From Nocardioides sp. WS12 (GTDB lineage Bacteria; Actinomycetota; Actinomycetes; Propionibacteriales; Nocardioidaceae), in contig NZ_CP053928.1 in NCBI RefSeq assembly GCF_014108865.1, positions 930,001 through 994,000 of the forward strand: 64,000 nucleotides of DNA, given 5' to 3'. Of the stretch, positions 57,596-64,000 are shown in pieces; within the stretch, counting starts at the first letter, position 1; every line of letters starts with the position of its first letter. The position numbers and the translations under genes are program-made. The notes under the pieces are model-generated. The model worked only from the letters and a program-made list of their open reading frames with translations. It did not search any database and was not told the origin of the DNA.

Positions 57596-58896
57596 CCCAA
57601 CTGGTGCGGGGCCCGGCCGTACGCCTCGGGCTCTTCGGCCATGATCTTGGCGCGCGCCTTCACCCGGTAGCGCCAGATCTGCACGAGGCCGACGCCCCAG
57701 AGCAGGTACTGGCACGACATCGCGGCGCGGAACGCGTCGGGCGTGTAGTCAGTGCTCGATCCCGGCGTGCGCCAGTCGAGGACGACACCGATGCCGACGA
57801 CGAGCAGCAGGCTCGCGATGAACCCGGCCTGGTTGATGATTCCCGTCGCGCTGGCGAGTCGGTCCGGGGGATTCGAGGTGCGACCGAGGTCGAACCCGAT
57901 CATCGAGGCCGGGCCACCGACACCGACCACGATGACGAGCAGCACCAGCAGGGGCAGCGGTGCGTTGCCCGGCCACGCGAGCACGACGGTCCAGACCACG
58001 ACGATGGAGACGACGATGCCGAGGACGATGGTGGAGCGTTGCCACGGGTGGTGCGTGATCGCCCACCCCAGCACCGGTCCGGTGATCATCACGGCGATGA
58101 CCATCAGTGTCAGCAACAGGCCGGCGGCATGGTCGGACAGACCTTCGCCGCGCACGAAGAACGGATAGCCCCAGAGCAGGCCCAGGGTGGTCGCGCTGAA
58201 CTGCGTCGAGAAGTGCATCCAGAAGCCGAGGCGAGTGCCCGGCTCGGCCCATGACGCCCCCAGGCTCGAGCGGATCTGCGGCCAGGACAGCGCCGGCCCG
58301 AACACCGATCGCGACGAGGGGGCATCGTGCACGATCGTCAACAGCGCGATGACGAGGACGATGCCGAGCGACGCGGCGAGCAGGTACGAGCGGGTCCAGC
58401 CCAGGTTCCCCAGCGCCCACGTCATGGGTACGGCGGCGAGGATCGCGCCGAGCTGTCCCAGCACGCCGGTCAGCTGGGTCATCAGCGGGATCCGGCGCGG
58501 AGCGAACCAGGTGGTGACCAGGCGCAGCACGCAGATGAAGGTCATCGCGTCGCCGATGCCCACGAAGAGCCGGGCGAGCAGCGCCAGCGCGTACGTGTCG
58601 GCGAACGCGAAGCCGGCCTGCGCCACGATCAGAACGACGGCGCCGGTCAGCAGCACCCGGCGTGGCCCGAAGCGGTCGACCAGCAGGCCCACCGGGATCT
58701 GCATCGCTGCGTAGACGAGCAACTGCAACATCGTGAAGGTCGCGAGCTGGGAGGCGCCGATGTCGAAGCGTTCGGTCGCGGCGAGGCCGGCCACGGCGAG
58801 CGAGGACCGGTGGAACACGGCCAGCAGGTAGACGAGCAGTCCGACGACCCAGATCGGGTACGCCCCCCGCGCGACGGTCGCGGCGGGCAGGTTCAC
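57592..58896 (-). CDS. MFS transporter
   Basis: A 434-residue major facilitator with twelve predicted helices. The loop 2-3 motif is GLLVDRFGPRRVLLTGA and helix 4 carries LARLFVGIGDAMTFICVLRL. The substrate cannot be read. The last part (RVKARAKIMAEEPEAYGRAP) is a cytoplasmic tail. The GTG start at 58896 is preceded by TAGCCT at six bases. Its 3' end overlaps the MBL gene by four bases, convergent. Confidence 0.9.
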   Translation of the reverse strand: MNLPAATVARGAYPIWVVGLLVYLLAVFHRSSLAVAGLAATERFDIGASQLATFTMLQLLVYAAMQIPVGLLVDRFGPRRVLLTGAVVLIVAQAGFAFADTYALALLARLFVGIGDAMTFICVLRLVTTWFAPRRIPLMTQLTGVLGQLGAILAAVPMTWALGNLGWTRSYLLAASLGIVLVIALLTIVHDAPSSRSVFGPALSWPQIRSSLGASWAEPGTRLGFWMHFSTQFSATTLGLLWGYPFFVRGEGLSDHAAGLLLTLMVIAVMITGPVLGWAITHHPWQRSTIVLGIVVSIVVVWTVVLAWPGNAPLPLLVLLVIVVGVGGPASMIGFDLGRTSNPPDRLASATGIINQAGFIASLLLVVGIGVVLDWRTPGSSTDYTPDAFRAAMSCQYLLWGVGLVQIWRYRVKARAKIMAEEPEAYGRAPHQLG

Positions 58897-58902
58897 ACGA
58901 TC

Positions 58903-58908
58903 AGGCTA
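58903..58908 (-). promoter_or_regulatory. -10 box (TAGCCT) for leaderless MFS gene
   Basis: On the minus strand TAGCCT, six bases, then GTG 58896. Confidence 0.45.
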
Positions 58909-58926
58909 GCCGCGCCGCGACCGGTG

Positions 58927-59289
58927 TCAGCCGCCGGTGCCGCCCAGCAGAACAGCGAGCTTGTCGACGGCGCGGTAGCCGCTCGGGACGCCCTCGACCA
59001 TCGCCGCGATGGACTGCGAGTGCTCGGTCCGCAACGGCAGGATCGCCTGGTAGGCGGGCGACAGGTACCAGTCGCTGGCCGCTGCCTGGTCCGGGAACTC
59101 GATGATCACGATGTCGCCGTCCCAGGTGCCCTCGGCCGGCGTCAGTTCGCCGCCGTGGACCAGGAACCGGCCGCCGTACGGCGCAAGGGTGGCGTCGATC
59201 TTCTCGATGTACTCGACGATCGCGTCCCCGAAGTCGATCTCGCGGAGGTAGGCGATGGCGTAGGCGCGGGCATTCACGGAGGTGCTCAT
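58927..59289 (-). CDS. DUF1330 family protein
   Basis: A 120-residue protein of the DUF1330 group (dimeric alpha+beta barrel). Recognised from AYAIAYLREIDFGDAIVEYI, GRFLVHGGELTPAEGTWDGD and VIIEFPDQAAASDWYLSPAY. No enzymatic function is firmly assigned. CAGGAGAAC before the ATG is a good ribosome binding site. It is divergent from the XRE regulator with 112 bases between, so it may be the regulator's target. Confidence 0.9.
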   Translation of the reverse strand: MSTSVNARAYAIAYLREIDFGDAIVEYIEKIDATLAPYGGRFLVHGGELTPAEGTWDGDIVIIEFPDQAAASDWYLSPAYQAILPLRTEHSQSIAAMVEGVPSGYRAVDKLAVLLGGTGG

Positions 59290-59388
59290 GGTGTTCTCCT
59301 GTCATGTGCGGTGGACCTGCATCCCACCGCGACACCTGGCGTACGGGCGATGACCTCCGAGGTCATGTCCCTGCTGCGTTGCGCTGGC

Positions 59389-59394
59389 TAGGTT
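59389..59394 (+). promoter_or_regulatory. -10 box (TAGGTT) for leaderless XRE regulator gene
   Basis: TAGGTT, seven bases, then GTG 59402. This decides against the in-frame TTG at 59393, which would start inside the -10 box. Confidence 0.5.
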
Positions 59395-59401
59395 GGGCGA
59401 C

Positions 59402-60160
59402 GTGAACGCACCTGCAGGAGAGCTGATCCGCGACTGGCGGCAGCGACGGCACCTGTCCCAGCTCGAGCTCGCCAGCCGGGCCGACGTCTCGACCCGACAC
59501 CTCAGCTACATCGAGACCGGCCGCTCCCGGCCGACGAGTTCGATGGTGCTGCGGTTGTGCGACTACCTGGAGGTCCCGTTGCGGGAGCAGAACGAACTGT
59601 TGCTGGCCGCCGGCCATGCGCCCGCCCACCCGGAGCACCAGTTGAGCGACCCGCCGATGGCCGAGGCCAATGCCGCGCTGGAGGCGATCCTTGCCGCGCA
59701 CCACCCCTACCCGGCGCTCGTCGTGGACCGCCGCTGGGAACTGGTCAGCGCCAACGACGCCGCCTATTCGCTGATGGACGGCATCGACCCGGACCTGCTG
59801 GAGCCGCCGATCAACGTCATCCGGCTCTCGCTGCACCCGCGCGGCCTCGGTCCCCGCGTCGTGAACTTCGAGGAGTGGCGCGCCCACCTCGCCGAACGCC
59901 TCCGCCACGAGTACGACGCCACGGGCGACCCGTTCATCGGGGAGCTCGCGGCCGAAGTCGCCGGCGACGGGGTCGAGCCGATCGACTCGTCCGCGCTCGT
60001 CGTACCCCTGCAGTTGCGGGTGGGTGAGGACACGGTGCTGTCTTTCATCTCCACCACGACCGTGTTCGGGACGCCGCGCGAGGTGACCTTGTCGGAGCTG
60101 GCGATCGAGGCGTTCTACCCGGCCGACGAGGCGACGCGGAAGATCCTCAACGGGTACTGA
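59402..60160 (+). CDS. XRE-family regulator with MmyB-like ligand domain
   Basis: A 252-residue regulator. N-terminal helix-turn-helix (LIRDWRQRRHLSQLELASRA, DVSTRHLSYIETGRSRPTSS), followed by the MmyB-like PAS-type domain from about residue 95 (YPALVVDRRWELVSANDAAY; NVIRLSLHPRGLGPRVVNFE). MmyB domains have been shown to bind fatty acid-like ligands, so lipid sensing is possible. It is divergent from the DUF1330 gene and its end overlaps the convergent sigma-partner gene by 14 bases. Confidence 0.92.
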   Translation: MNAPAGELIRDWRQRRHLSQLELASRADVSTRHLSYIETGRSRPTSSMVLRLCDYLEVPLREQNELLLAAGHAPAHPEHQLSDPPMAEANAALEAILAAHHPYPALVVDRRWELVSANDAAYSLMDGIDPDLLEPPINVIRLSLHPRGLGPRVVNFEEWRAHLAERLRHEYDATGDPFIGELAAEVAGDGVEPIDSSALVVPLQLRVGEDTVLSFISTTTVFGTPREVTLSELAIEAFYPADEATRKILNGY

Positions 60161-61499
60161 GGCGTCGCGCGAGCAGCACGACTCCGCCGAGCAGGACGAG
60201 ACCGAGCAGAGCCAGACCGCCGACGACGAGCTTGCGTTCGGTCGACCACGGCCAGTCAGGTGCCGGCCGTTCGACCGTCGGGTGATCGGGATCGATCAGG
60301 TCGGCGGCGAGCGTGAGGCCAAGGACGCCTGGGTCGACGTCGATGATCTCGAGCGCGTCGATCTCGCCGGCCTGCGCGTCGGGGGTGACGATCTCGACGT
60401 TCGGGGGCATGCGGCCGTCGCCGTCGAGGGACTCCTGGTGGAGCAGCAGCGTCCCGTCGCTCAGCACGCCCAGCATCCGGGGTTGGGGTGCGAGGGTGAA
60501 GGCCAGTTGGTCCTGGCCGTCGGGCAGTTCGCGCACCATGGCGACCTCGTCGCCATCGACGGAGTGGACCAGGACGAACCAGCGGCCAGCCTCGGACCAC
60601 AAGGTGCTGATCCGTAGATCGGCCCGCAGCGAGATCTGGGTCCGGTTGCCGGGCTGCCACCACAGGTTGCCGGAGATGGCCGACAGTTCACCGGTGTTCG
60701 TGACGGCGACCAGGAACGAGAGGTCGCCTGCGATGGTCTGTTGGTCGGTCTCGCTCGTGGGCTCGGGCAGTTCGACCCAGTCCGTCGTGTTCTCGCCCGG
60801 CCGCAGGTGCCCGCCGAGGTAGGTCTCGGTGTTGAACGCGTCGTCGGTCCACTTCGTGATGAAGGTGCCGCCCCAACCGACCCATCGGCTGTCCGACGAC
60901 CACGAAACCTGGTTGACGAGGACCGGGCGCTCGGCCTCGATCACCACATCCCGGACCACACCGGTCTCGAGGTCGGCGATCCGGATTCCGCTCCGCGCAC
61001 CGGCCAGGTCGTCGCCGCCCCGCTCGAGCCAGCCCCAGGCCACGGACTGCCCGTCGGGCGAGAGAGCGATCGGCGGGTGGTCGAGGGTGGGGCCGCTTGA
61101 GTCGTTCTCCTGCGTCAACAGGCCCTCGAGGTCGAGCAGGTGGTACTCGCCGGTCATCGCGCTGACGACCACCGGGATGCCGGTCTCGGTCACGAAGGCC
61201 GCCGCGCCGATGCCGATCTTCAGGTCGGTCTGGGCATCGTCGACGTGCAGCGGTACGGCATGGATGTGGTCGGGCATGGCGGGCGCTGGTTTGCCGGCGA
61301 CCGGCGTGCGATCGGTCTGCAGCGCCGGCGCCAGCACCGCGACGAGCAACGCGACGCATGCGACGGCGGCCCCCGCCGCAAGGACACGGGCCCGCGCCGT
61401 CGCTCGGCGGCCGCGGGCGTAGAGGTCGGCGGGAACGTCGACCTGAGGCGCGCCTTCCGCGATCCGGGCCAGCTCTTCACGGAGCCGTTCGCCGCTCAT
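60147..61499 (-). CDS. membrane protein paired with SigE-family sigma factor (putative anti-sigma)
   Basis: A 450-residue protein with a short cytoplasmic N-terminus (MSGERLREELARIAEGAPQV), a membrane helix near residues 38-60, a large extracellular part with WD40/TolB-like repeats (LSPDGQSVAWGWLERGG; SWSSDSRWVGWGG; LVHSVDGDEVAMVREL) and a second helix near the C-terminus (KLVVGGLALLGLVLLGGVVL). It starts in an ATGA overlap with the sigma factor gene, the usual arrangement for an anti-sigma factor. No zinc-binding ZAS motif is present, so binding to the sigma factor would use a different domain. Role as sensor is inference. Confidence 0.8.
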   Translation of the reverse strand: MSGERLREELARIAEGAPQVDVPADLYARGRRATARARVLAAGAAVACVALLVAVLAPALQTDRTPVAGKPAPAMPDHIHAVPLHVDDAQTDLKIGIGAAAFVTETGIPVVVSAMTGEYHLLDLEGLLTQENDSSGPTLDHPPIALSPDGQSVAWGWLERGGDDLAGARSGIRIADLETGVVRDVVIEAERPVLVNQVSWSSDSRWVGWGGTFITKWTDDAFNTETYLGGHLRPGENTTDWVELPEPTSETDQQTIAGDLSFLVAVTNTGELSAISGNLWWQPGNRTQISLRADLRISTLWSEAGRWFVLVHSVDGDEVAMVRELPDGQDQLAFTLAPQPRMLGVLSDGTLLLHQESLDGDGRMPPNVEIVTPDAQAGEIDALEIIDVDPGVLGLTLAADLIDPDHPTVERPAPDWPWSTERKLVVGGLALLGLVLLGGVVLLARRLSTR

Positions 61500-62002
61500 G
61501 ACGCACCCTCGAGCAGTTCTTCGAGGTGCGGTGCACGGGACCGGATGCGGGCCATCGCTTCCCGAGTCGTCGACTTCACGGTCCCTGAGGAGATGCCGAG
61601 TGCGGCGCCGGTCTCGACCTCGGTCAGGTCCTCGAAGTAGCGCAGGACCAGCACCGAGCGCTGGCGCACCGTGAGTTGGGCCAGCGCCGCTTCCAGACTC
61701 ATCCGCAGCTCGCGATCGGCTTCGCGCCCCGGGCCGGCCTTGTCGTCGTACGACGGGGTGAGGGTCTCGTTCAGCTTGCGACGCCGCCACCACGAGATGT
61801 TCTGGGTGTAGAGGATGCGCCGCACGTAGGGCTCCGGGTCACCGTTGATCCGGTGCCAGGCGCGGGCCGCCTTGAAGAGTGCTGTCTGCACGAGGTCCTC
61901 CGCGAGGTGAGCGTCTCCGGTGAGGAGGTACGCGGTGCGGGTCAGGGCCGGCGTGCGGGCATGGACGAACTCTTCGAATGCGTCCCGTGGTGCGTGTGGC
62001 AT
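61496..62002 (-). CDS. SigE-family ECF RNA polymerase sigma factor
   Basis: A 168-residue ECF sigma factor of the SigE-type common in actinobacteria. Region 2: FVHARTPALTRTAYLLTGDA and AEDLVQTALFKAARAW, with the -10-recognition segment IRRILYTQNISWWRRRK-like (YVRRILYTQNISWWRRRKL). Region 4: LPVRQ-like LTVRQRSVLVLRYFEDLTEV and LGISSGTVKSTTREAMARI. Start after AAGGGGGTC. It is directly followed by the membrane partner gene. Confidence 0.93.
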   Translation of the reverse strand: MPHAPRDAFEEFVHARTPALTRTAYLLTGDAHLAEDLVQTALFKAARAWHRINGDPEPYVRRILYTQNISWWRRRKLNETLTPSYDDKAGPGREADRELRMSLEAALAQLTVRQRSVLVLRYFEDLTEVETGAALGISSGTVKSTTREAMARIRSRAPHLEELLEGAS

Positions 62003-62087
62003 GCGGCTGACCCCCTTTCACCCGTACCTACGCGCAGGACGGGTGGTCCGGGGGTGAACCGTGCAGAAAAACCTTTGCCGCTGAGGA

Positions 62088-62765
62088 TCAGCGGGCGCGG
62101 CGACCCATGCGCTCGACGTCGAGGATGACGACCGAGCGGGGCTCCAGGCGCAGCCAGCCGCGCGAAGCGAAGTCGGCGAGTGCCTTGTTGACCGTCTCGC
62201 GGGAAGCGCCGACCAACTGGGCCAGCTCTTCCTGGGTGAGGTCGTGGTGCACGTGGACGCCGTCGTCGGCGGTGCGGCCGAAGCGGTCGGCGAGGTCGAG
62301 CAGCGCCTTGGCGACCCGGCCGGGGACGTCGGAGAACACGAGGTCGGCAACGACGTCGTTGGCCTTGCGGAGACGGCCGGCGAGCTGCGTGAGCAGGCCG
62401 CGGGCGACGACCGGGCGGCCCTCGAGCCAGCGCAGCAGGTCGTCGTGGGACAGCGAGGCGAAGTCGGCGTCGGTGACTGCGGTGACGGTGGCGGAGCGCG
62501 GGCCCGGGTCGAAGAGCGAGAGCTCACCGAACATCTGGCCGGGGCCCATGATCGCGAGCAGGTTCTCGCGGCCGTCCGAGGACGTGCGGCCGAGCTTCAC
62601 CTTGCCCTCGAGGACGACGTACAGCTTGTCGCCGGTGTCGCCTTCGTGGAACAGCACCTCGCCGCGGCGCAGTCGCGTGGTCGCCAGCGACGTGCGCAGG
62701 GCGGCCATGGCCTCGTCGTCGAGCGCGCTGAACAGTGGCGCCTGACGGAGTACGTCGTTGTCCAC
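62088..62765 (-). CDS. crp: cAMP-responsive Crp/GlxR-type regulator
   Basis: A 225-residue Crp/Fnr protein, the global regulator type of actinobacteria. cNMP domain from LRQAPLFSALDDEAMAALRT, with phosphate-binding cassette FGELSLFDPGPRSATVTAVT (Glu, Arg and Ser positioned for cAMP). Crp-type helix-turn-helix reads LTQEELAQLVGASRETVNKA. GGAGGAAAAGC before the GTG start. Divergent from nth with 166 bases between, the same arrangement as crp and nth of mycobacteria. Confidence 0.94.
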   Translation of the reverse strand: MDNDVLRQAPLFSALDDEAMAALRTSLATTRLRRGEVLFHEGDTGDKLYVVLEGKVKLGRTSSDGRENLLAIMGPGQMFGELSLFDPGPRSATVTAVTDADFASLSHDDLLRWLEGRPVVARGLLTQLAGRLRKANDVVADLVFSDVPGRVAKALLDLADRFGRTADDGVHVHHDLTQEELAQLVGASRETVNKALADFASRGWLRLEPRSVVILDVERMGRRAR

Positions 62766-62919
62766 GCTTTTCCTCCAAGGTGACTACGCATCGAAGGCCC
62801 GCCCCCCAGGGACGGATACGACCCATCAACACGCTCGATCCGCATCCTAGCCAGTGGTCGAACTCACACCTAGTCAACGGGCGGCGGTTTGGGCGGGCTG
62901 TGCTGTCGGCGGGCGCCCG

Positions 62920-62925
62920 TACGCT
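62920..62925 (+). promoter_or_regulatory. -10 box (TACGCT) for leaderless nth
   Basis: TACGCT, six bases, then GTG 62932. Confidence 0.45.
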
Positions 62926-62931
62926 TGGCCC

Positions 62932-63660
62932 GTGCGGGAGAACAAGCGGGCCATTGCGGTCGAGGACGAAACCCCCACCCAGCGGGTCCGGCGGGCCCGC
63001 AAGATCGATCGGGTGCTCGCCGAGACCTATCCCGACGCCAAGGCGGAGCTCGACTTCGACAACGCCTTCGAGTGCCTCGTCGTGACCGTGTTGTCCGCCC
63101 AAACCACGGACAAGCGGGTCAACCTGGTGCGGCCCATCCTGTTCGCGGCCTACCCCGACCCGGCGTCGATGGCCGCCGCCGCCCGCGACCACCTCGAGCA
63201 GATCGTCGGCCCGCTCGGCTTCTTCCGGGCCAAGACCGAGTCCCTGCTGAAGCTCAGCGCTGCCCTCATGGAGCGGTACGACGGTCAGGTGCCCGGGCGT
63301 CTCGAGGACCTCGTGACGCTGCCGGGTGTCGGCCGCAAGACCGCCAACGTGGTGCTCGGCAACGCGTTCGACGTCCCCGGTATCACCGTTGACACGCACT
63401 TCGGCCGGCTCTCGCGGCGCCTCGGCTTCACCGAGGAGACCGACCCGGTGAAGGTGGAGCACGCCGTCGGCGCCCTCTTCGAGAAGCGTGACTGGACGAT
63501 GCTGTCGCACCACCTGATCTGGCACGGCCGCCGCTGCTGCCACGCGAAGAAGCCTGCGTGCGGTGCCTGTCCGGTGGCGCGCTGGTGTCCGTCGTACGGC
63601 GAAGGTCCGACGGACCCGGGCGAGGCCGACAAGCTGCTGCGCACCGAGGGACCGAATTGA
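62932..63660 (+). CDS. nth: endonuclease III
   Basis: A DNA glycosylase/AP lyase of 242 residues for oxidised pyrimidines in base excision repair. Core: ECLVVTVLSAQTTDKRVNLV, helix-hairpin-helix LPGVGRKTANVVLGNAF with the catalytic Lys, then TVDTHFGRLSRRLG with the catalytic Asp. The [4Fe-4S] cluster is bound by CHAKKPACGACPVARWC (C-x6-C-x2-C-x5-C). GTG 62932 is chosen since it agrees with the leaderless promoter and family length. Its stop overlaps the next start as TTGA. Confidence 0.95.
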   Translation: MRENKRAIAVEDETPTQRVRRARKIDRVLAETYPDAKAELDFDNAFECLVVTVLSAQTTDKRVNLVRPILFAAYPDPASMAAAARDHLEQIVGPLGFFRAKTESLLKLSAALMERYDGQVPGRLEDLVTLPGVGRKTANVVLGNAFDVPGITVDTHFGRLSRRLGFTEETDPVKVEHAVGALFEKRDWTMLSHHLIWHGRRCCHAKKPACGACPVARWCPSYGEGPTDPGEADKLLRTEGPN

Positions 63661-64000
63661 GGCCGCACGCCCTTCTGCTCGCTCTCGTCGCGCTGGGGGT
63701 GCTGCTCACGGGCTGCGACAGCGTCGCCCCCTCGCTGGCCTGCAAGGTCGACGTCGACTCGCCCGACCTGGTCAAGGACCGCGAAGCGGCCGGCATCGCC
63801 GACTGCGACTTCGAGACCGACACCACCGCGCCCGCTGCCGACCTGCCCGACCTCGCGCTGGACTGCCTCGGCGGCACGACCTCCCGCTCGCTCGCCGAGG
63901 TTCGCGGGCCGGCCCTCCTCAACTTCTGGGCGTCCAACTGCGGCCCGTGCCGCAAGGAACTCCCGGTCCTCCAGGAGTTCCACGAGAAGTACGGCGACCA
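63657..64000 (+). CDS. TlpA-like thioredoxin-fold lipoprotein (3' end outside window)
   Basis: The first 114 residues of a membrane-anchored thiol-disulfide protein. Signal and lipobox LLLALVALGVLLTGC (Cys near residue 20), a linker with further cysteines (LACKVD, ADCDFE, LDCLGG), then the thioredoxin active site NFWASNCGPCRKELPVLQEF (CGPC). The start is TTG at 63657, overlapping the nth stop (TTGA), as in the nth-tlpA pair of mycobacteria. Known relatives reduce or shuffle disulfides in cytochrome c maturation or envelope proteins; which applies here is open. Confidence 0.88.
   Translation, partial: MRPHALLLALVALGVLLTGCDSVAPSLACKVDVDSPDLVKDREAAGIADCDFETDTTAPAADLPDLALDCLGGTTSRSLAEVRGPALLNFWASNCGPCRKELPVLQEFHEKYGD

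Noticed and set aside
59393..59401. TTG start for the XRE regulator
   Set aside because: It would lie inside the -10 hexamer TAGGTT; GTG 59402 fits a leaderless start better.

Overview
The window is high-GC DNA with actinobacterial gene content and synteny: wblA/whiB4 beside an ArsA-ATPase pair and a PASTA class A PBP, crp-nth-tlpA, SRP RNA-yaeQ-dnaX-ebfC-recR-DUF5063-lysC-asd, a type VII (ESX-like) secretion locus, and F420/LLM and SigE-family proteins. The overall style fits Nocardioidaceae (a Nocardioides-like chromosome), but no 16S rRNA is present, so the genus is an inference. I see no insertion sequence, phage, CRISPR array or plasmid module; this looks like ordinary chromosome with a few accessory clusters.

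Layout. 1-4.35 kb: a CoA-transferase pair (first subunit cut by the window edge), a secreted protein, a ribA-marR operon and a secreted FG-GAP repeat protein. 4.36-9.5 kb: a large FAD/Fe-S dehydrogenase, an LLM flavin oxidoreductase coupled to a dienoyl-CoA-isomerase-like crotonase, and a DUF4031 gene. 9.4-13.1 kb: cell-envelope proteins, including an NlpC/P60 hydrolase preceded by what looks like a c-di-AMP (ydaO-type) riboswitch. 13.2-16.9 kb: a long-form GAPDH, a MarR regulator and a KstD-like flavoprotein with a KstR-like box. 16.9-19.2 kb: two divergent operons around one Zur-like box, encoding cysteine-free paralogues of L36, L32, L28, L33 and S14 plus a CobW-like protein that has lost its P-loop. 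19.2-20.6 kb: YibE/F and an elaborate repeat-built hairpin.

20.6-31.2 kb: the type VII secretion locus, with eccC on the minus strand and eccD, two WXG100 genes, a second eccD, eccB and a mycosin on the plus strand. The two EccD-like proteins and the mycosin with a replaced catalytic serine make this the most unusual system here. 31.2-34.6 kb: a membrane protein, tRNA-Ser(GGA), a secreted metalloprotease with a lectin-like tail, and the 4.5S SRP RNA. 34.6-41.6 kb: housekeeping genes from yaeQ to asd, ending in a double hairpin. 41.6-49.4 kb: a Glu-Pro repeat membrane protein, tRNA-Pro(CGG), a metallophosphoesterase, YqeY, a class A PBP, WblA/WhiB4 and two ArsA-type ATPases. 49.4-54.6 kb: a two-component system in line with a FtsX/MacB-type ABC exporter. 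54.6-64 kb: small conserved genes (DUF4177, RidA, Nudix, MBL), an MFS transporter, a MmyB-like XRE regulator, a SigE-family sigma factor with a membrane partner, Crp, Nth and a truncated TlpA-like lipoprotein.

Two expression habits recur. Many genes start with GTG, or overlap the previous stop as GTGA, ATGA or TGATG. At least ten genes have a TAnnnT -10 hexamer followed by exactly 6-7 nt and then the start codon, the signature of leaderless transcripts.
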